A stretch of DNA of 31,999 nucleotides from JAOZTV01 sp965371805. Its GTDB lineage: Bacteria > Acidobacteriota > Aminicenantia > UBA2199. The notes under the pieces were generated by a model. It searched no databases. It was given only the letters and a program-made list of their open reading frames with translations, and was not told the origin of the DNA. Location of the stretch: assembly GCA_965371805.1 (NCBI GenBank), contig CBDUZW010000061.1, forward strand, positions 1 through 31,999, read 5' to 3'. Both the position numbers and the translations under genes were made by a program. Shown here piece after piece: positions 7,437 to 16,679 of this stretch (positions within the stretch are counted from its first letter, which is position 1; the number at the start of each line of letters is the position of its first letter).

Positions 7437-8022
7437 GAATAAAATATTAAAAATAATTGTTGTAATGATTGCGATTTTTCTCTTCTCTACTTCTATTTCC
7501 ATTGCGAAAGAGTTTTCAATTTCCGGACAGGCAAAGATGATATTGAAAATAACTTCTTATGATGAAAATATTGAACAAAGAATTTTAAGCGATACAATAA
7601 ACATTGGGATTGTTGCTCATAAATCAAACGAAGATCTGATAAAAAAAACTAAAGAACTAGAGTCATATCTATTAAAATTTAAGAGAGTAAAGATTTCCGG
7701 TTTAAACTTTAAAACTTTTAATTTTATATACGATGATGCTGCTGAGATTGATGATTTTATTAAATCTTCTGGAATCTCTGTTTTATATATAATGAAAGGT
7801 AATGATCAGTATATTACAACAATTTACACAATCTGCAGAAAGAACAGGATTCTATCACTTACAAATAGCGTAGAATATGTAAAAAAAGGAATATCTATCG
7901 GATTTGAAATAAATTCAACAGGCAAACTCGAGATATATTCAAATATAAATTCAATAAAAAAAGAAAAAATTTCATTTTCTTCTGGTTTGTTAATGATAGC
8001 AAAAGTTGTAGGGGATAAATAA
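7435..8022 (+). CDS. Exported YfiR/DUF4154-like protein
   Basis: A secreted or periplasmic protein of about 195 residues. The start is placed at the ATG at 7435 because MNKILK followed by a hydrophobic stretch gives a clean signal peptide with likely cleavage after SIA. ATG 7429 or TTG 7423 are alternatives, and none has an SD. The mature part follows the DUF4154/YfiR layout: a strand like INIGIVAHKSNEDL, a central vLYI-type strand, a GISIGFEINSTGKLEIYSN segment, and a closing SSGLLMIAKVV that matches the family's K-LL-x-x-A ending. YfiR proteins act in the periplasm as repressors of partner enzymes such as diguanylate cyclases; no such partner is in this operon. The stop overlaps the next start by 1 nt (TAATG). 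Confidence 0.6.
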   Translation: MNKILKIIVVMIAIFLFSTSISIAKEFSISGQAKMILKITSYDENIEQRILSDTINIGIVAHKSNEDLIKKTKELESYLLKFKRVKISGLNFKTFNFIYDDAAEIDDFIKSSGISVLYIMKGNDQYITTIYTICRKNRILSLTNSVEYVKKGISIGFEINSTGKLEIYSNINSIKKEKISFSSGLLMIAKVVGDK

Positions 8023-8573
8023 TGCATAAAAATATTTTTCATACTTTGAAGCAAACTTTTCTTATAATGATCATTTTTGTAATATTATCACATACATTAT
8101 TCAGTAAAACGGTCTCTATAACTCAACTTGGATTTATTATAAAGAGATCTATTCCTTCAACTAAAACAATTGCGGTTTTATACCCATCACATCTTAAAAA
8201 TAGTGTTATCAAAGACGCAAAGATGGCGTATACTATACTAAGAAAAAAAATAGTTATCTTTGATATATCAATAAAGTTTGATCTTACAAAAAAAATCAAC
8301 AGAATTTTATCCTATAAAGATATAGCTGTAATTATCATTACCGACAATAGTATATTCTCACAAAAAACAATTAAGTTTATTTCCAGAAAACTTTTAAAAA
8401 AAGGAATTCCACTCTTTACAAACAGACAAAATGACACTAAATTTGAGGCTCTTGCATGTATGTTTTACAATGATGCAAAAAAACTTGAAAAACATATCAG
8501 TAAACAACAGTTGCAGAAGTTAAATTTAGAGTTTTCTGATGAAACAATTAGTAAATTTATAATAGATCTTTAG
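8022..8573 (+). CDS. Exported protein resembling half of an ABC substrate-binding domain
   Basis: A 183-residue protein with an N-terminal hydrophobic segment (about 12-28) that reads as a signal peptide. Alternating strands and helices follow (TIAVLYPSHL, IAVIIITDNSIF, KGIPLFTNRQND, FEALACMFYND). This resembles the PF04392-type ABC substrate-binding or periplasmic-binding fold, in which IAVLY opens one lobe and a G-x-P-x-F loop opens another. It is about half the usual length. It is translationally coupled to the DUF4154-like gene by a 1-nt overlap, and a pair of small exported proteins suggests a joint periplasmic role. No ABC permease or ATPase lies beside it, so a transport function is doubtful. 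Confidence 0.4.
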   Translation: MHKNIFHTLKQTFLIMIIFVILSHTLFSKTVSITQLGFIIKRSIPSTKTIAVLYPSHLKNSVIKDAKMAYTILRKKIVIFDISIKFDLTKKINRILSYKDIAVIIITDNSIFSQKTIKFISRKLLKKGIPLFTNRQNDTKFEALACMFYNDAKKLEKHISKQQLQKLNLEFSDETISKFIIDL

Positions 8574-8608
8574 AAAACAAATATATTAGTATTTAGTGGA
8601 GAAAAAAA

Positions 8609-9499
8609 ATGAAAAGAAGAGAATTTATTGTTAAATCATCTGCTGTTGTAGCATCATCACTTGTTGGTTCACTAAAATTATCAGGGAAACAAAATCTACA
8701 GCATCCTGTTATAAAGGCTATAGGCGACTCACCATATAAGCTGACAAAAAAAGTAATTCTTGAATTAGGTGGAATGAAAAAATACATTTCAAAACAGGAT
8801 GTAGTAATGGTAAAACCTAATATTGGTTGGAATCGTACAGTAGAACAAGCATCAAATACAAACCCGGAAGTACTTAAGGCTATTATTGAAGAAATACTAA
8901 ATGCAGGTGCAAAAAAAATTATTATAATGGATAACACCTGTCATAAAGCTGAGGACACTTATGAAAGAAGTGGTATAGCTGAAGTCGCAAAAAATATGGG
9001 CGTAGAGGTTAGGTATCCAGACAAAAATAGATTAGTTGCTTATGATTTCAAAGGAGAATTCATCAAAAAGCTACCTATATATAGAGACTTTTTTGAAGTT
9101 GACAAATTTATAAATGTTCCAATCTTAAAACACCATGGCAGTGCAGGTCTGACTATAGGTATGAAAAACCTTTATGGAATACTTGGTGGCAGAAGAGGAA
9201 AGTTACATCAATACATAGGAAAAAGTATAGCTGATCTTGCAAGAGGATTTAAAGTTGATCTGACAATCATTGACGCATATAGGACACTTGTAAGAAATGG
9301 GCCTGTTGGTGGAAGATTAAGCGATGTTGTTCTTAATAAAACTGTCATTGGCGCTAAAAATATTTTTGAAGGAGATGTTGTTGCAGTTGATGTTTTTGGT
9401 GAAGTTCCAGAAAAATATGAATTCATTAAAGAAGGATTTAAAAGAGGTTTAGGGGAAATGGATTTAAAGAAAATAGGCATTAAAGAATTTAAGATTTAA
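8609..9499 (+). CDS. Tat-signal DUF362 protein
   Basis: A 296-residue DUF362 family protein. The N-terminus has a twin-arginine motif (KRREFIVKSS) followed by a short hydrophobic stretch, pointing to Tat export of a folded, possibly cofactor-bearing protein. Family hallmarks are VMVKPNIGWN (about 67-76), the AGAKKIIIMDNT strand, PILKHHGSAGLTIGMKNLYG, and AVDVFGEV near the end. GGAG sits about 8 nt before the ATG. DUF362 proteins are often encoded with Fe-S proteins, as here, but their biochemical role is not established. It stands 30 nt before the polyferredoxin gene, and the two are likely a functional unit. Confidence 0.8.
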   Translation: MKRREFIVKSSAVVASSLVGSLKLSGKQNLQHPVIKAIGDSPYKLTKKVILELGGMKKYISKQDVVMVKPNIGWNRTVEQASNTNPEVLKAIIEEILNAGAKKIIIMDNTCHKAEDTYERSGIAEVAKNMGVEVRYPDKNRLVAYDFKGEFIKKLPIYRDFFEVDKFINVPILKHHGSAGLTIGMKNLYGILGGRRGKLHQYIGKSIADLARGFKVDLTIIDAYRTLVRNGPVGGRLSDVVLNKTVIGAKNIFEGDVVAVDVFGEVPEKYEFIKEGFKRGLGEMDLKKIGIKEFKI

Positions 9500-9528
9500 T
9501 TGCTTAAAATATAGAAGAACAAATTCAA

Positions 9529-11133
9529 ATGACAATCAAAAATGGTAAATTCACTGTAAATGTTCGGATTATTATACAATTTTTTTTTCTCTTTCTCTTT
9601 TTCTTTCTTTTAATAAAAGCTGGAAGCTCCGGGGTTAAATCATTTGTATTTACAGATTTTTTCTTTTATATAGATCCTCTAATATTTCTATCAAACCTAT
9701 TTTCAACACATTCAATAATCCCAATTTTTTTTCTTTCACTAATTCCAGTATTCCTTACTCTTATATTTGGTAGATTTTTTTGTGGATGGATTTGTCCTCT
9801 TGGGACTATAAATCAGTTTTTCTCCTGGTTTGCATTTAAGGGGAAAAAAAATAATTTAAATCCTGATAAAAAGTTATTAAAATTAAAATATTTTATCCTT
9901 CTTTTTGTGTTAGTAATGCTGATAGTAGGTACAAATTTAACTGGATTGTTTGATCCTTTTTCTTTACTCACAAGAAGTTTCTCAACAACAATAAGTCCTG
10001 CAATAGATTATAATGTTGAGAATGTTTTAAAAGAGGGAGCTAATGAGAAAGGAATTATCTCAAAGGGATTAAAGCCAATCTATTCTTTTGCTAAAGAAAA
10101 TATAATTAAAAAAGACCAGAGAGTTTTTCCTGGTTCATTATTAATAGGTACACTTTTTCTGTTGATTTTATTAGCAAATTTCTATAAACGGAGATTTTAC
10201 TGTAACTATATTTGTCCTTTAGGTGCAATATATGGAATTGTTGCTAAATTTAGTCTATTCAATCTAAAAGCAAACCCCGATTGTATAAAATGTAATGCCT
10301 GTTCTAAAAATTGCACATATGACGGCAATCCTTATAAGGACTATTCAAAATCTGAATGTATGGTTTGTTTTAATTGTGTCACTGATTGCAAACCTCAGGT
10401 TATAGAATCCTCGTTCAATACTAATTTCAGCAGGAATGAAATGTTCAAAATCGATCCGGGAAGAAGAAGAATTTCCGGAACTATATTAACTGCTGTTTTT
10501 GCGGGTACATTGCCGAGACTGACCGGTGCTCAGAAAATAAAATCATCAGCTTCAGGTGTGTCTATTCATAATTTTGTCAGACCTCCCGGTTCGGTAAATG
10601 AAATAGATTTTTTAAGTAAGTGTATTAGATGTGGAGAATGTATCCAAGCTTGTCCGACTAATTTTTTACAACCAGCATTTTTTGAAAGTGGCATTGATGG
10701 GATATGGACCCCTATTATTAATGCAAGATACGGATACTGTGAATATGAATGTAATAATTGTACTCAAGTCTGCCCTACTCTCGCAATTGAAAAATTGACA
10801 GTTAAAGAAAAAAAAGAATTTGTTATTGGAATTGCAATCATAGATAAAAACAGGTGTTATACATATATAAATGGTTATCAGGAAAAAGGTTGTGCAGTAT
10901 GTGAAGAACACTGTCCTGTACCCGATAAGGCGATAAAATTTAGAAACGTTGACATAAATGATAGCTATGGTGGAATTATTCCTATAAGACAGATCTATGT
11001 CGAACCTGATCTATGTATTGGATGTGGTATTTGTCAAAATGTATGCCCTAGAAGAGATGCTCCCGGTATTATTATCACCGCTGAAGATGAAAAAAGAGAA
11101 CAATTAGCAGATACATTAGAATTAATTAATTAA
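9529..11133 (+). CDS. NapH-NapG fusion membrane polyferredoxin
   Basis: A 534-residue redox protein. Residues 1-290 resemble NapH: TM segments near 12-30, 65-80, 121-140 and 202-218, two CxxxCP loops (CGWICPLG at 85, CNYICPLG at 225), and ferredoxin motifs at Cys252-262 and Cys277-287. Residues 310-534 resemble NapG: a twin-arginine-like GRRRISGT at 311 followed by a hydrophobic stretch, the FVRPPGS element, then Cys-rich motifs at 365-375, 404-415, 443-462 and 496-506. NapH/NapG pass quinol electrons to periplasmic reductases. Here they are one chain, encoded beside a Tat-signal DUF362 protein and with no reductase in view, so the final acceptor is unknown. No good SD is visible (only GAAG). 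The end overlaps the convergent glycosyltransferase gene by 4 nt. Confidence 0.85.
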   Translation: MTIKNGKFTVNVRIIIQFFFLFLFFFLLIKAGSSGVKSFVFTDFFFYIDPLIFLSNLFSTHSIIPIFFLSLIPVFLTLIFGRFFCGWICPLGTINQFFSWFAFKGKKNNLNPDKKLLKLKYFILLFVLVMLIVGTNLTGLFDPFSLLTRSFSTTISPAIDYNVENVLKEGANEKGIISKGLKPIYSFAKENIIKKDQRVFPGSLLIGTLFLLILLANFYKRRFYCNYICPLGAIYGIVAKFSLFNLKANPDCIKCNACSKNCTYDGNPYKDYSKSECMVCFNCVTDCKPQVIESSFNTNFSRNEMFKIDPGRRRISGTILTAVFAGTLPRLTGAQKIKSSASGVSIHNFVRPPGSVNEIDFLSKCIRCGECIQACPTNFLQPAFFESGIDGIWTPIINARYGYCEYECNNCTQVCPTLAIEKLTVKEKKEFVIGIAIIDKNRCYTYINGYQEKGCAVCEEHCPVPDKAIKFRNVDINDSYGGIIPIRQIYVEPDLCIGCGICQNVCPRRDAPGIIITAEDEKREQLADTLELIN

Positions 11134-12338
11134 TTTATTTTATTTTTTATAAATAGATTTTCATTCTCTTTTAATTTCTTGAATAGATTAAGATACTTAT
11201 CTACAATAACATTCCATGAATAATTTTTTTTAAAGAAATTTTCCCCATTTATTCCCATCTTTTTTCTTAGCTCTTCATTTTTTGATAAAAGTAATATAAT
11301 TTCTTTAAACTCATCATAGTTATAATACCATAAACCTGCATTACTTCTCCTACACTGTCCCTGTAAAACTTCAGTTTTGCCATTAGCTATAACAGGTTTA
11401 CCAATTGCCCAGGCTTCAAGTGATACCATAGATAATGATTCATATTGAGAAGGAATAACTAAAAATTTTGCCCCATATAATCCATCAAATTTTTCTTCAT
11501 CTGAGACAAACCCTATATATTTAATATTATTATGTTCAGGAATATTAACAACTGATTTCCCCATAAGGACTAGTGTAAGATTAATTCCCTTTTCTTCTAA
11601 AAGTTTTAGATAAAAACTTAAGAGCTGAGGAACTCCTTTATTTTCATCAAGCCTTCCGATATATACAAAATAATCACCTTCAATATTAAACTTCTCTCTA
11701 AAAGATTCTGGTGCGAAAGATTCAGGTATTTCAGATCCAACACCAACAACATCAGATAATATATTTTTATTATCTGATACTTTTTCTATTATCTCTTTTT
11801 CTTCAATAGAATTATAGACAATCGCTTTAGGCAATTTGAAAAAATCTTTAAATAATCTCAAATAAAGTACTTCATCATGCTCTGCTGTAGGAACCAGGAT
11901 TCCTTTATCTGAAACTACATTTATACCATAAAAAGAGTGGTAATATCTGAAAGAAAAGAATATAAAATAATCAAATTCCTTTTCTCTTTTTTCTATATCT
12001 TCTAACATTTCGGGGAGAAAAGGTCCTTCTTCTTCAAGCCATTCTAATTCATCCTTAAATACATGTTCATCTTCATATATTTTTCTTTGCAATTCTCCAA
12101 ATATTTCAGGATTTCTTTCTTTTTTAGCTTTATACCTATTCGTCTTAATTCCATTTATTATTTCCAACCCCTCATTATAATAGTGTTTCCAAGTTACATA
12201 ATCGAGTGCAGTTGATGTAAAAACTTCTATTTCTATATATACTGAAAGCTTTTCGGCAATAAGTCTAGCATGGTACTCAGCTCCACCATTAATCTCATTT
12301 CCATATCTTTGTACAATAATTCCAACCTTTTTAGCCAT
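11130..12338 (-). CDS. Family 4 glycosyltransferase
   Basis: A 402-residue GT-B glycosyltransferase. The N-terminal domain begins GIIVQRYGNEINGGAEYHA, a typical acceptor-side start with the N-G-G-A-E loop. The C-terminal nucleotide-sugar domain contains YIGRLDENKGVPQLL (about 226-240) and the E-x7-E region PSQYESLSMVSLEAWAIGKP (about 297-316), which binds the donor diphosphate. It likely adds a sugar to a surface polysaccharide or lipid in the cytoplasm. It stands alone on the minus strand. A TATAAT box is only 5 nt before the ATG and there is no SD, so the transcript may be leaderless. The 3' end overlaps the polyferredoxin gene by 4 nt, with no terminator between. Confidence 0.88.
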   Translation of the reverse strand: MAKKVGIIVQRYGNEINGGAEYHARLIAEKLSVYIEIEVFTSTALDYVTWKHYYNEGLEIINGIKTNRYKAKKERNPEIFGELQRKIYEDEHVFKDELEWLEEEGPFLPEMLEDIEKREKEFDYFIFFSFRYYHSFYGINVVSDKGILVPTAEHDEVLYLRLFKDFFKLPKAIVYNSIEEKEIIEKVSDNKNILSDVVGVGSEIPESFAPESFREKFNIEGDYFVYIGRLDENKGVPQLLSFYLKLLEEKGINLTLVLMGKSVVNIPEHNNIKYIGFVSDEEKFDGLYGAKFLVIPSQYESLSMVSLEAWAIGKPVIANGKTEVLQGQCRRSNAGLWYYNYDEFKEIILLLSKNEELRKKMGINGENFFKKNYSWNVIVDKYLNLFKKLKENENLFIKNKIN

Positions 12339-12343
12339 CAGGA

Positions 12344-12373
12344 ATTATAACATATTGTATCCTTATTTGATAA
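12344..12373 (-). promoter_or_regulatory. Promoter of the glycosyltransferase gene, leaderless arrangement
   Basis: Read on the minus strand, TTATCA (12373-12368) is followed after 18 bp by a perfect TATAAT (12349-12344). Five bases, TCCTG, then separate it from the ATG at 12338. The same TCCTG-ATG spacing occurs at the minus-strand gene at 31906. Confidence 0.5.
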
Positions 12374-12613
12374 GCCTGAGAATTCAATCAATTCTATTAT
12401 TTTACAAAAGATATAGTCTCATTTTGAACAATATAATAGATTACAAATTATTATTCTCTTTGAATCCCAGCTAATAAAGTTATAAGAATATTAATAAAAC
12501 ATATTGAAGTATTTTGTTTTCTTAATTATTTTTATATAAATTTCAGTTTATATAAAATGAGATATTATTTCTGGTTGACTTTAATAAGTAAAAGTGGGAA
12601 AATAGATACGAAA

Positions 12614-13687
12614 ATGTTTATTAATCATACATCAAAACAAGTTACTGCTAAAATCGTATATTACGGTACCGGATTAAGTGGAAAGACTACTAATTTGCAA
12701 TATATATATTCAATAACCAACCCAAATACAAGAGGCGAATTAATCAGTATGGAAACTGATATTGAACGAACACTTTTTTTTGATCTCCTACCCATTGATG
12801 TCGGTTCAATAAATGGATACCTGACTAAATTTCAGCTATACACAGTACCCGGACAAATTTTTTATGACTCTACTAGAAAAATTGTTTTAAAAGGTGTTGA
12901 TGGAATTGTTTTTGTTGGAGATTCTCAGGAATTAATGATCCAGGGAAATATAGATAGTTTTGAAAACTTAAAAAAGAACTTAATTGATCAGAACATTGAT
13001 ATAAATACAATTCCACTTGTTATTCAATATAATAAAAGGGATCTTAAAAATATTCTTCCAGTTGATGTACTCAATAAGAATATAAACTCATTAAATGCAC
13101 CTTATTTTGAAGCAGTGGCTACAAAGGGAGATGGCGTAATTCAAACTTTAAAAAGTATCTCTTCCCTGACTTTAGGAAAAATCAAAAAAGAGATTGATTC
13201 TGCTCTGATTCCTACAAAGAAATTTGAAGAATTAAATTTTGACATAAACAAAAAGAATGAAATTCTAAGAATTGAAGATATTCCTCGAAAAGTAATCAGT
13301 GTTGATGAAATTAGTGATATGGAACTTCAGATAGAAATAGAACCAGATTCAAAAGATTTAAAAATACAAAAGACTGAACAAATTCAAAATGAAAAAAAAC
13401 CTGAAATAAAATTACTAAAAAAAGAATCTGAAGTAAAAATTCTTGATTCAAATCAAATTATCCCTAAAAAACCTAAAAAAAAAGAAGCATTTTCATTAGA
13501 CAGCCTTAAAATACTAAATGACCTCAATGACAACTCGCGCAAAACTATTATAAAGAAATTGAAATTTACTGACAATAAGAACTTTATAGAAATAAAGAAT
13601 TCAAACTCTGAACTTATTAATACTTTTGAATTAAATATTGATTCTAAAACAAAAAAAATAACAATTATTATTGATGTTCAAAAATAA
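12614..13687 (+). CDS. MglA-like small GTPase with C-terminal extension
   Basis: A Ras-like GTPase of the MglA family, which controls polarity and motility in bacteria. I place the start at the ATG at 12614 because MFINHTSKQVTAKIVYYGTG matches the family's N-terminus; an upstream in-frame ATG at 12557 would add 19 atypical residues. From there it has 357 residues against about 195 for classical MglA. G motifs: GTGLSGKTTN (P-loop, about 18-27), VPGQ (switch II), NKRDL (base recognition) and EAVATKGDGV. Residues beyond about 195 form a Lys/Glu-rich linker with repeated KKPEIK/KKPKKK-like runs and a short predicted beta segment at the end (FIEIKNSNSELINTFELNID). No roadblock MglB gene is adjacent. 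The 3' end overlaps the next gene. Confidence 0.88.
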   Translation: MFINHTSKQVTAKIVYYGTGLSGKTTNLQYIYSITNPNTRGELISMETDIERTLFFDLLPIDVGSINGYLTKFQLYTVPGQIFYDSTRKIVLKGVDGIVFVGDSQELMIQGNIDSFENLKKNLIDQNIDINTIPLVIQYNKRDLKNILPVDVLNKNINSLNAPYFEAVATKGDGVIQTLKSISSLTLGKIKKEIDSALIPTKKFEELNFDINKKNEILRIEDIPRKVISVDEISDMELQIEIEPDSKDLKIQKTEQIQNEKKPEIKLLKKESEVKILDSNQIIPKKPKKKEAFSLDSLKILNDLNDNSRKTIIKKLKFTDNKNFIEIKNSNSELINTFELNIDSKTKKITIIIDVQK

Positions 13688-15077
13688 AATATTTAAATCG
13701 AGTATTCTACTCATTACCATCTTATATTTTTTTAATGGATGTACTTTGTTAAATAAAGATAAGATGAAAGTTATTAATCCTCCTCATATAAAACGCCCTT
13801 TAATAATTCAAAGAGCACAGCAAAATTATAATATTGGAAAATCTTTATTATTAGAAGGAAAAATTGAAGAATCAAAGTTTTTTTTTGATCGTACCATTGA
13901 TATTCTAATGGATACTGAAATAGACAAACAGATAAGAGAAATATATTTATATTTATATATAGATGAAATATCAAAGATTGAATTAGAATATTTAAAAGAC
14001 CTGAATCCTGATAGTACTGAGATAAACAAGAGGGACTCATTTTTGGATGAAATAATATCTGCTCCACTTTTTTTCCCATCTAAAAAAGACATTTTAAACT
14101 TTAAAAAAAAAATAAAGAAATTAAAACCGGTTTTTTCAATTCCAGTAGTAATAAATCCAAGGGTAGTATCATTTTTGAAAGCCTTTCAAAATATCAAACA
14201 TAGCAGCATTCAACGTGCATTAAACAGATCTACAAAATATATACATAATTTCAAAAAGACATTTAAAGATATGGGAATCCCGGAGGATCTGGTTTATCTT
14301 CCGATAATTGAAAGTGGTTTTCGAGTTCATGCTGTTTCAAGAGCGAGTGCAAATGGAATGTGGCAATTTATGGCAGCAACAGCAAAGATGTTTGGGCTAA
14401 GGGTTGACTGGGTCATTGATGAGAGAAGAGATCCATTTAAAGCATCTGTCGCAGCGGCAAAACTACTTAAGACACTCTATAAGGAATATGGAAGTTGGTA
14501 CCTTGCTCTGGCCTGTTATAATGGAGGTACCAGAAGAATAAATAGAGCAATAAGAAAGCTCAAAACAAAAGATTTTTTTAAAATTGCAAAATCCAGATAT
14601 ATAATGAGAGAGACCAAAAACTATGTGCCCGCGTTCCTTGCTTCCATTATTATTGCAAAATCTCCTAAAGAGTATGGATTTACAATTACAGAAGAGATCT
14701 CTGAATTTGACAACACAAAATTAATAGAGATCCCCTCACCTGTTGACTTGAAAAATGTTGCCAAACTTGCAAATATCAAATACAGTTATTTAAAAAAGTT
14801 GAACCCTGAACTAATCAGGCATTTTACTCCATTTAATATAAAAAAATATTTATTAAGAGTACCATCCGCTTTAAATGAACTAACACTAAAGAAATTGAAA
14901 AGATTACCTCCACAAAAAAAATATTTTGTTGGATGGTATAAAATTAAAAGAGGTGATAGTCTATATTCAATAGCTAGAAAGTTTAGAACATCTGTAAGAA
15001 AAATTAAGAGAGTGAATAAACTAAAGAGAAACTTAATAAAACCTGGTAGAAGATTACTTATTCCAAGAGGAAAATAA
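13674..15077 (+). CDS. MltD-like membrane-bound lytic transglycosylase with LysM
   Basis: A peptidoglycan-cleaving lipoprotein of about 467 residues. The N-terminus is a lipoprotein signal, with a hydrophobic core then FNGCT, whose Cys would be lipidated (the lipobox is not ideal). The transglycosylase domain contains YLPIIESGF with the catalytic Glu, then ASANGMWQFMAATAKMFGL and YLALACYNGGTRRINRA, all hallmark SLT motifs of the MltD group. One LysM domain closes the protein (YKIKRGDSLYSIARKFRTSV), so it has fewer LysM copies than many MltD proteins. The start overlaps the end of the MglA-like gene by 14 nt, using ATG 13674 or TTG 13671, so the two are translationally coupled. This may link cell-wall remodelling to the GTPase. 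Confidence 0.88.
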   Translation: MFKNKIFKSSILLITILYFFNGCTLLNKDKMKVINPPHIKRPLIIQRAQQNYNIGKSLLLEGKIEESKFFFDRTIDILMDTEIDKQIREIYLYLYIDEISKIELEYLKDLNPDSTEINKRDSFLDEIISAPLFFPSKKDILNFKKKIKKLKPVFSIPVVINPRVVSFLKAFQNIKHSSIQRALNRSTKYIHNFKKTFKDMGIPEDLVYLPIIESGFRVHAVSRASANGMWQFMAATAKMFGLRVDWVIDERRDPFKASVAAAKLLKTLYKEYGSWYLALACYNGGTRRINRAIRKLKTKDFFKIAKSRYIMRETKNYVPAFLASIIIAKSPKEYGFTITEEISEFDNTKLIEIPSPVDLKNVAKLANIKYSYLKKLNPELIRHFTPFNIKKYLLRVPSALNELTLKKLKRLPPQKKYFVGWYKIKRGDSLYSIARKFRTSVRKIKRVNKLKRNLIKPGRRLLIPRGK

Positions 15078-15086
15078 TTTAATAAA

Positions 15087-16622
15087 ATGATTAGTAAGAT
15101 AAATTCAATTGTATTAAATGGACTTGATATAACACAAACAGAGGTTGAAGTAGGTTTTTCAAAAGGTATTCCAGGTGTAACAATTGTAGGATTGCCTGAT
15201 AATGCTGTTAAAGAAAGTAGGGAAAGAATTAAATTTGCTATAAAAAATTCAGGTTTCGAATATCCCAGAAAACAAAAAATTGTAATTAATCTCTCTCCTG
15301 CAGATATAAAAAAAGAAGGTTCTTCTCTTGACCTGCCTATAGCTGCCGGGATCCTTATAAATAACAAAAATATACCGGAAGAACTTTTTAAAAACTTCTT
15401 ATTTTATGGCGAGTTAAATTTGAATGGAGAATTAAACCCGGTTAGAGGAATTTTAAACCTTGCATTATTTGCAAAAAGGAATAATTTCAAAGGCATAATT
15501 ATACCTTTTAACAATCGTAAAGAAGCCGCTTTTGTTAAAGGCATAGACATTTTTGCATTTAGAAACTTAAATGAAGTTTTTACCTTCATTTTATCACCTG
15601 AAACTCATAAACCATATATCTCAAAAAATAAACACAATTTTAAAAGTAAATCTTATAATTACAATTTTTCTGAAATAAACGGACAATATATTGCAAAGAG
15701 GGCTATGGAAATATCTGCAGCAGGTTCTCATAATTTATTAATGATTGGTCCTCCAGGATCAGGAAAATCAATGTTATCAAAAGCACTCCCATCAATACTG
15801 CCTGATATGACAGATGATGAGATTTTGGAAACATCACTTATATATAGTTCAGCTGGTTTATTAAATAGGAATAAAAACATTATTTATAATCGTCCATTCC
15901 GATCTCCACACCATACAATCTCTGATGTAGGAATCAGTGGCGGCGGAAAATATCCCATACCAGGGGAAATTTCATTAGCTCATAATGGAGTATTATTTTT
16001 AGATGAACTCCCGTATTTCAAAAAAAGTGCAATTGAAGTTTTAAGGCAACCCATTGAGGATGGTTATATTACAATATCTCGTTCACTATCATCACAGACT
16101 TACCCTGCAAAATTTGTACTTATTGCGGCTATGAATCCATGTGAAGATTCAATTGGTCTTAAGGACCCAAATTTCAATAGATGTTCGGAATCTCAAAAGA
16201 GGAATTATTATTCTAAAATATCAAGTCCAATGCTTGATAGAATTGACATACAAATCGAAGTCAAGAAATTAAAAATATCTGAAATTACTTCTGAAACTAA
16301 ATCAGAATGCTCAACAATTATTAAGAGCCGGGTAATAAAAGCAAGAAATATTCAATTAAAGCGTTTTAAAAAACTTGATAAAATTATTTTTGCAAATGCC
16401 CAGATGGCTAATAAAGAGATAAAGGAATTTTGCAAATTAAATAATGAAAGTGAAAATATCATGAAAATTGCTACTGAAAAAATGGATCTAAGCACTAGAA
16501 GTTATTTTAAGATATTAAAAATATCGAGAACTATTGCTGACCTTGCTAATTCGAAAAACATAAAAACCGAACACATTCAGGAAGCTCTACAATATAGAGC
16601 ACTTAATTTTGCTAATTTATAA
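15087..16622 (+). CDS. comM: ComM/YifB family Mg-chelatase-like AAA+ ATPase
   Basis: A 511-residue protein of the standard length for ComM/YifB. The N-terminal S5-like domain (about 1-170) has the signature VEVGFSKGIPGVTIVGLPDN and INLSPADIKKEGSSLDLPIA. The AAA+ module has Walker A GPPGSGKSM near residue 222, Walker B LFLDELPYF, and the sensor region LIAAMNPCEDS. The C-terminal domain ends with FKILKISRTIADL. ComM is a hexameric helicase that promotes branch migration during natural transformation, so the gene hints at competence. It follows the transglycosylase by 9 nt, so it may be the third gene of that operon. Confidence 0.93.
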   Translation: MISKINSIVLNGLDITQTEVEVGFSKGIPGVTIVGLPDNAVKESRERIKFAIKNSGFEYPRKQKIVINLSPADIKKEGSSLDLPIAAGILINNKNIPEELFKNFLFYGELNLNGELNPVRGILNLALFAKRNNFKGIIIPFNNRKEAAFVKGIDIFAFRNLNEVFTFILSPETHKPYISKNKHNFKSKSYNYNFSEINGQYIAKRAMEISAAGSHNLLMIGPPGSGKSMLSKALPSILPDMTDDEILETSLIYSSAGLLNRNKNIIYNRPFRSPHHTISDVGISGGGKYPIPGEISLAHNGVLFLDELPYFKKSAIEVLRQPIEDGYITISRSLSSQTYPAKFVLIAAMNPCEDSIGLKDPNFNRCSESQKRNYYSKISSPMLDRIDIQIEVKKLKISEITSETKSECSTIIKSRVIKARNIQLKRFKKLDKIIFANAQMANKEIKEFCKLNNESENIMKIATEKMDLSTRSYFKILKISRTIADLANSKNIKTEHIQEALQYRALNFANL

Positions 16623-16679
16623 TCTTCATATTTTAATAATGGAGTGACCAGTTATTTCATAGTTAGCGTATGTAAGAGT

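Noticed and set aside
12557..12613. ATG at 12557 as the MglA-like start
   Set aside because: The 19 extra residues do not resemble the family's N-terminus, whereas the Met at 12614 aligns with it. No SD settles the matter, so it remains an alternative.
14786..15367. Minus-strand open frame of 193 codons across the transglycosylase-comM junction
   Set aside because: It is antisense to two well-supported genes and its product has no recognisable family features.
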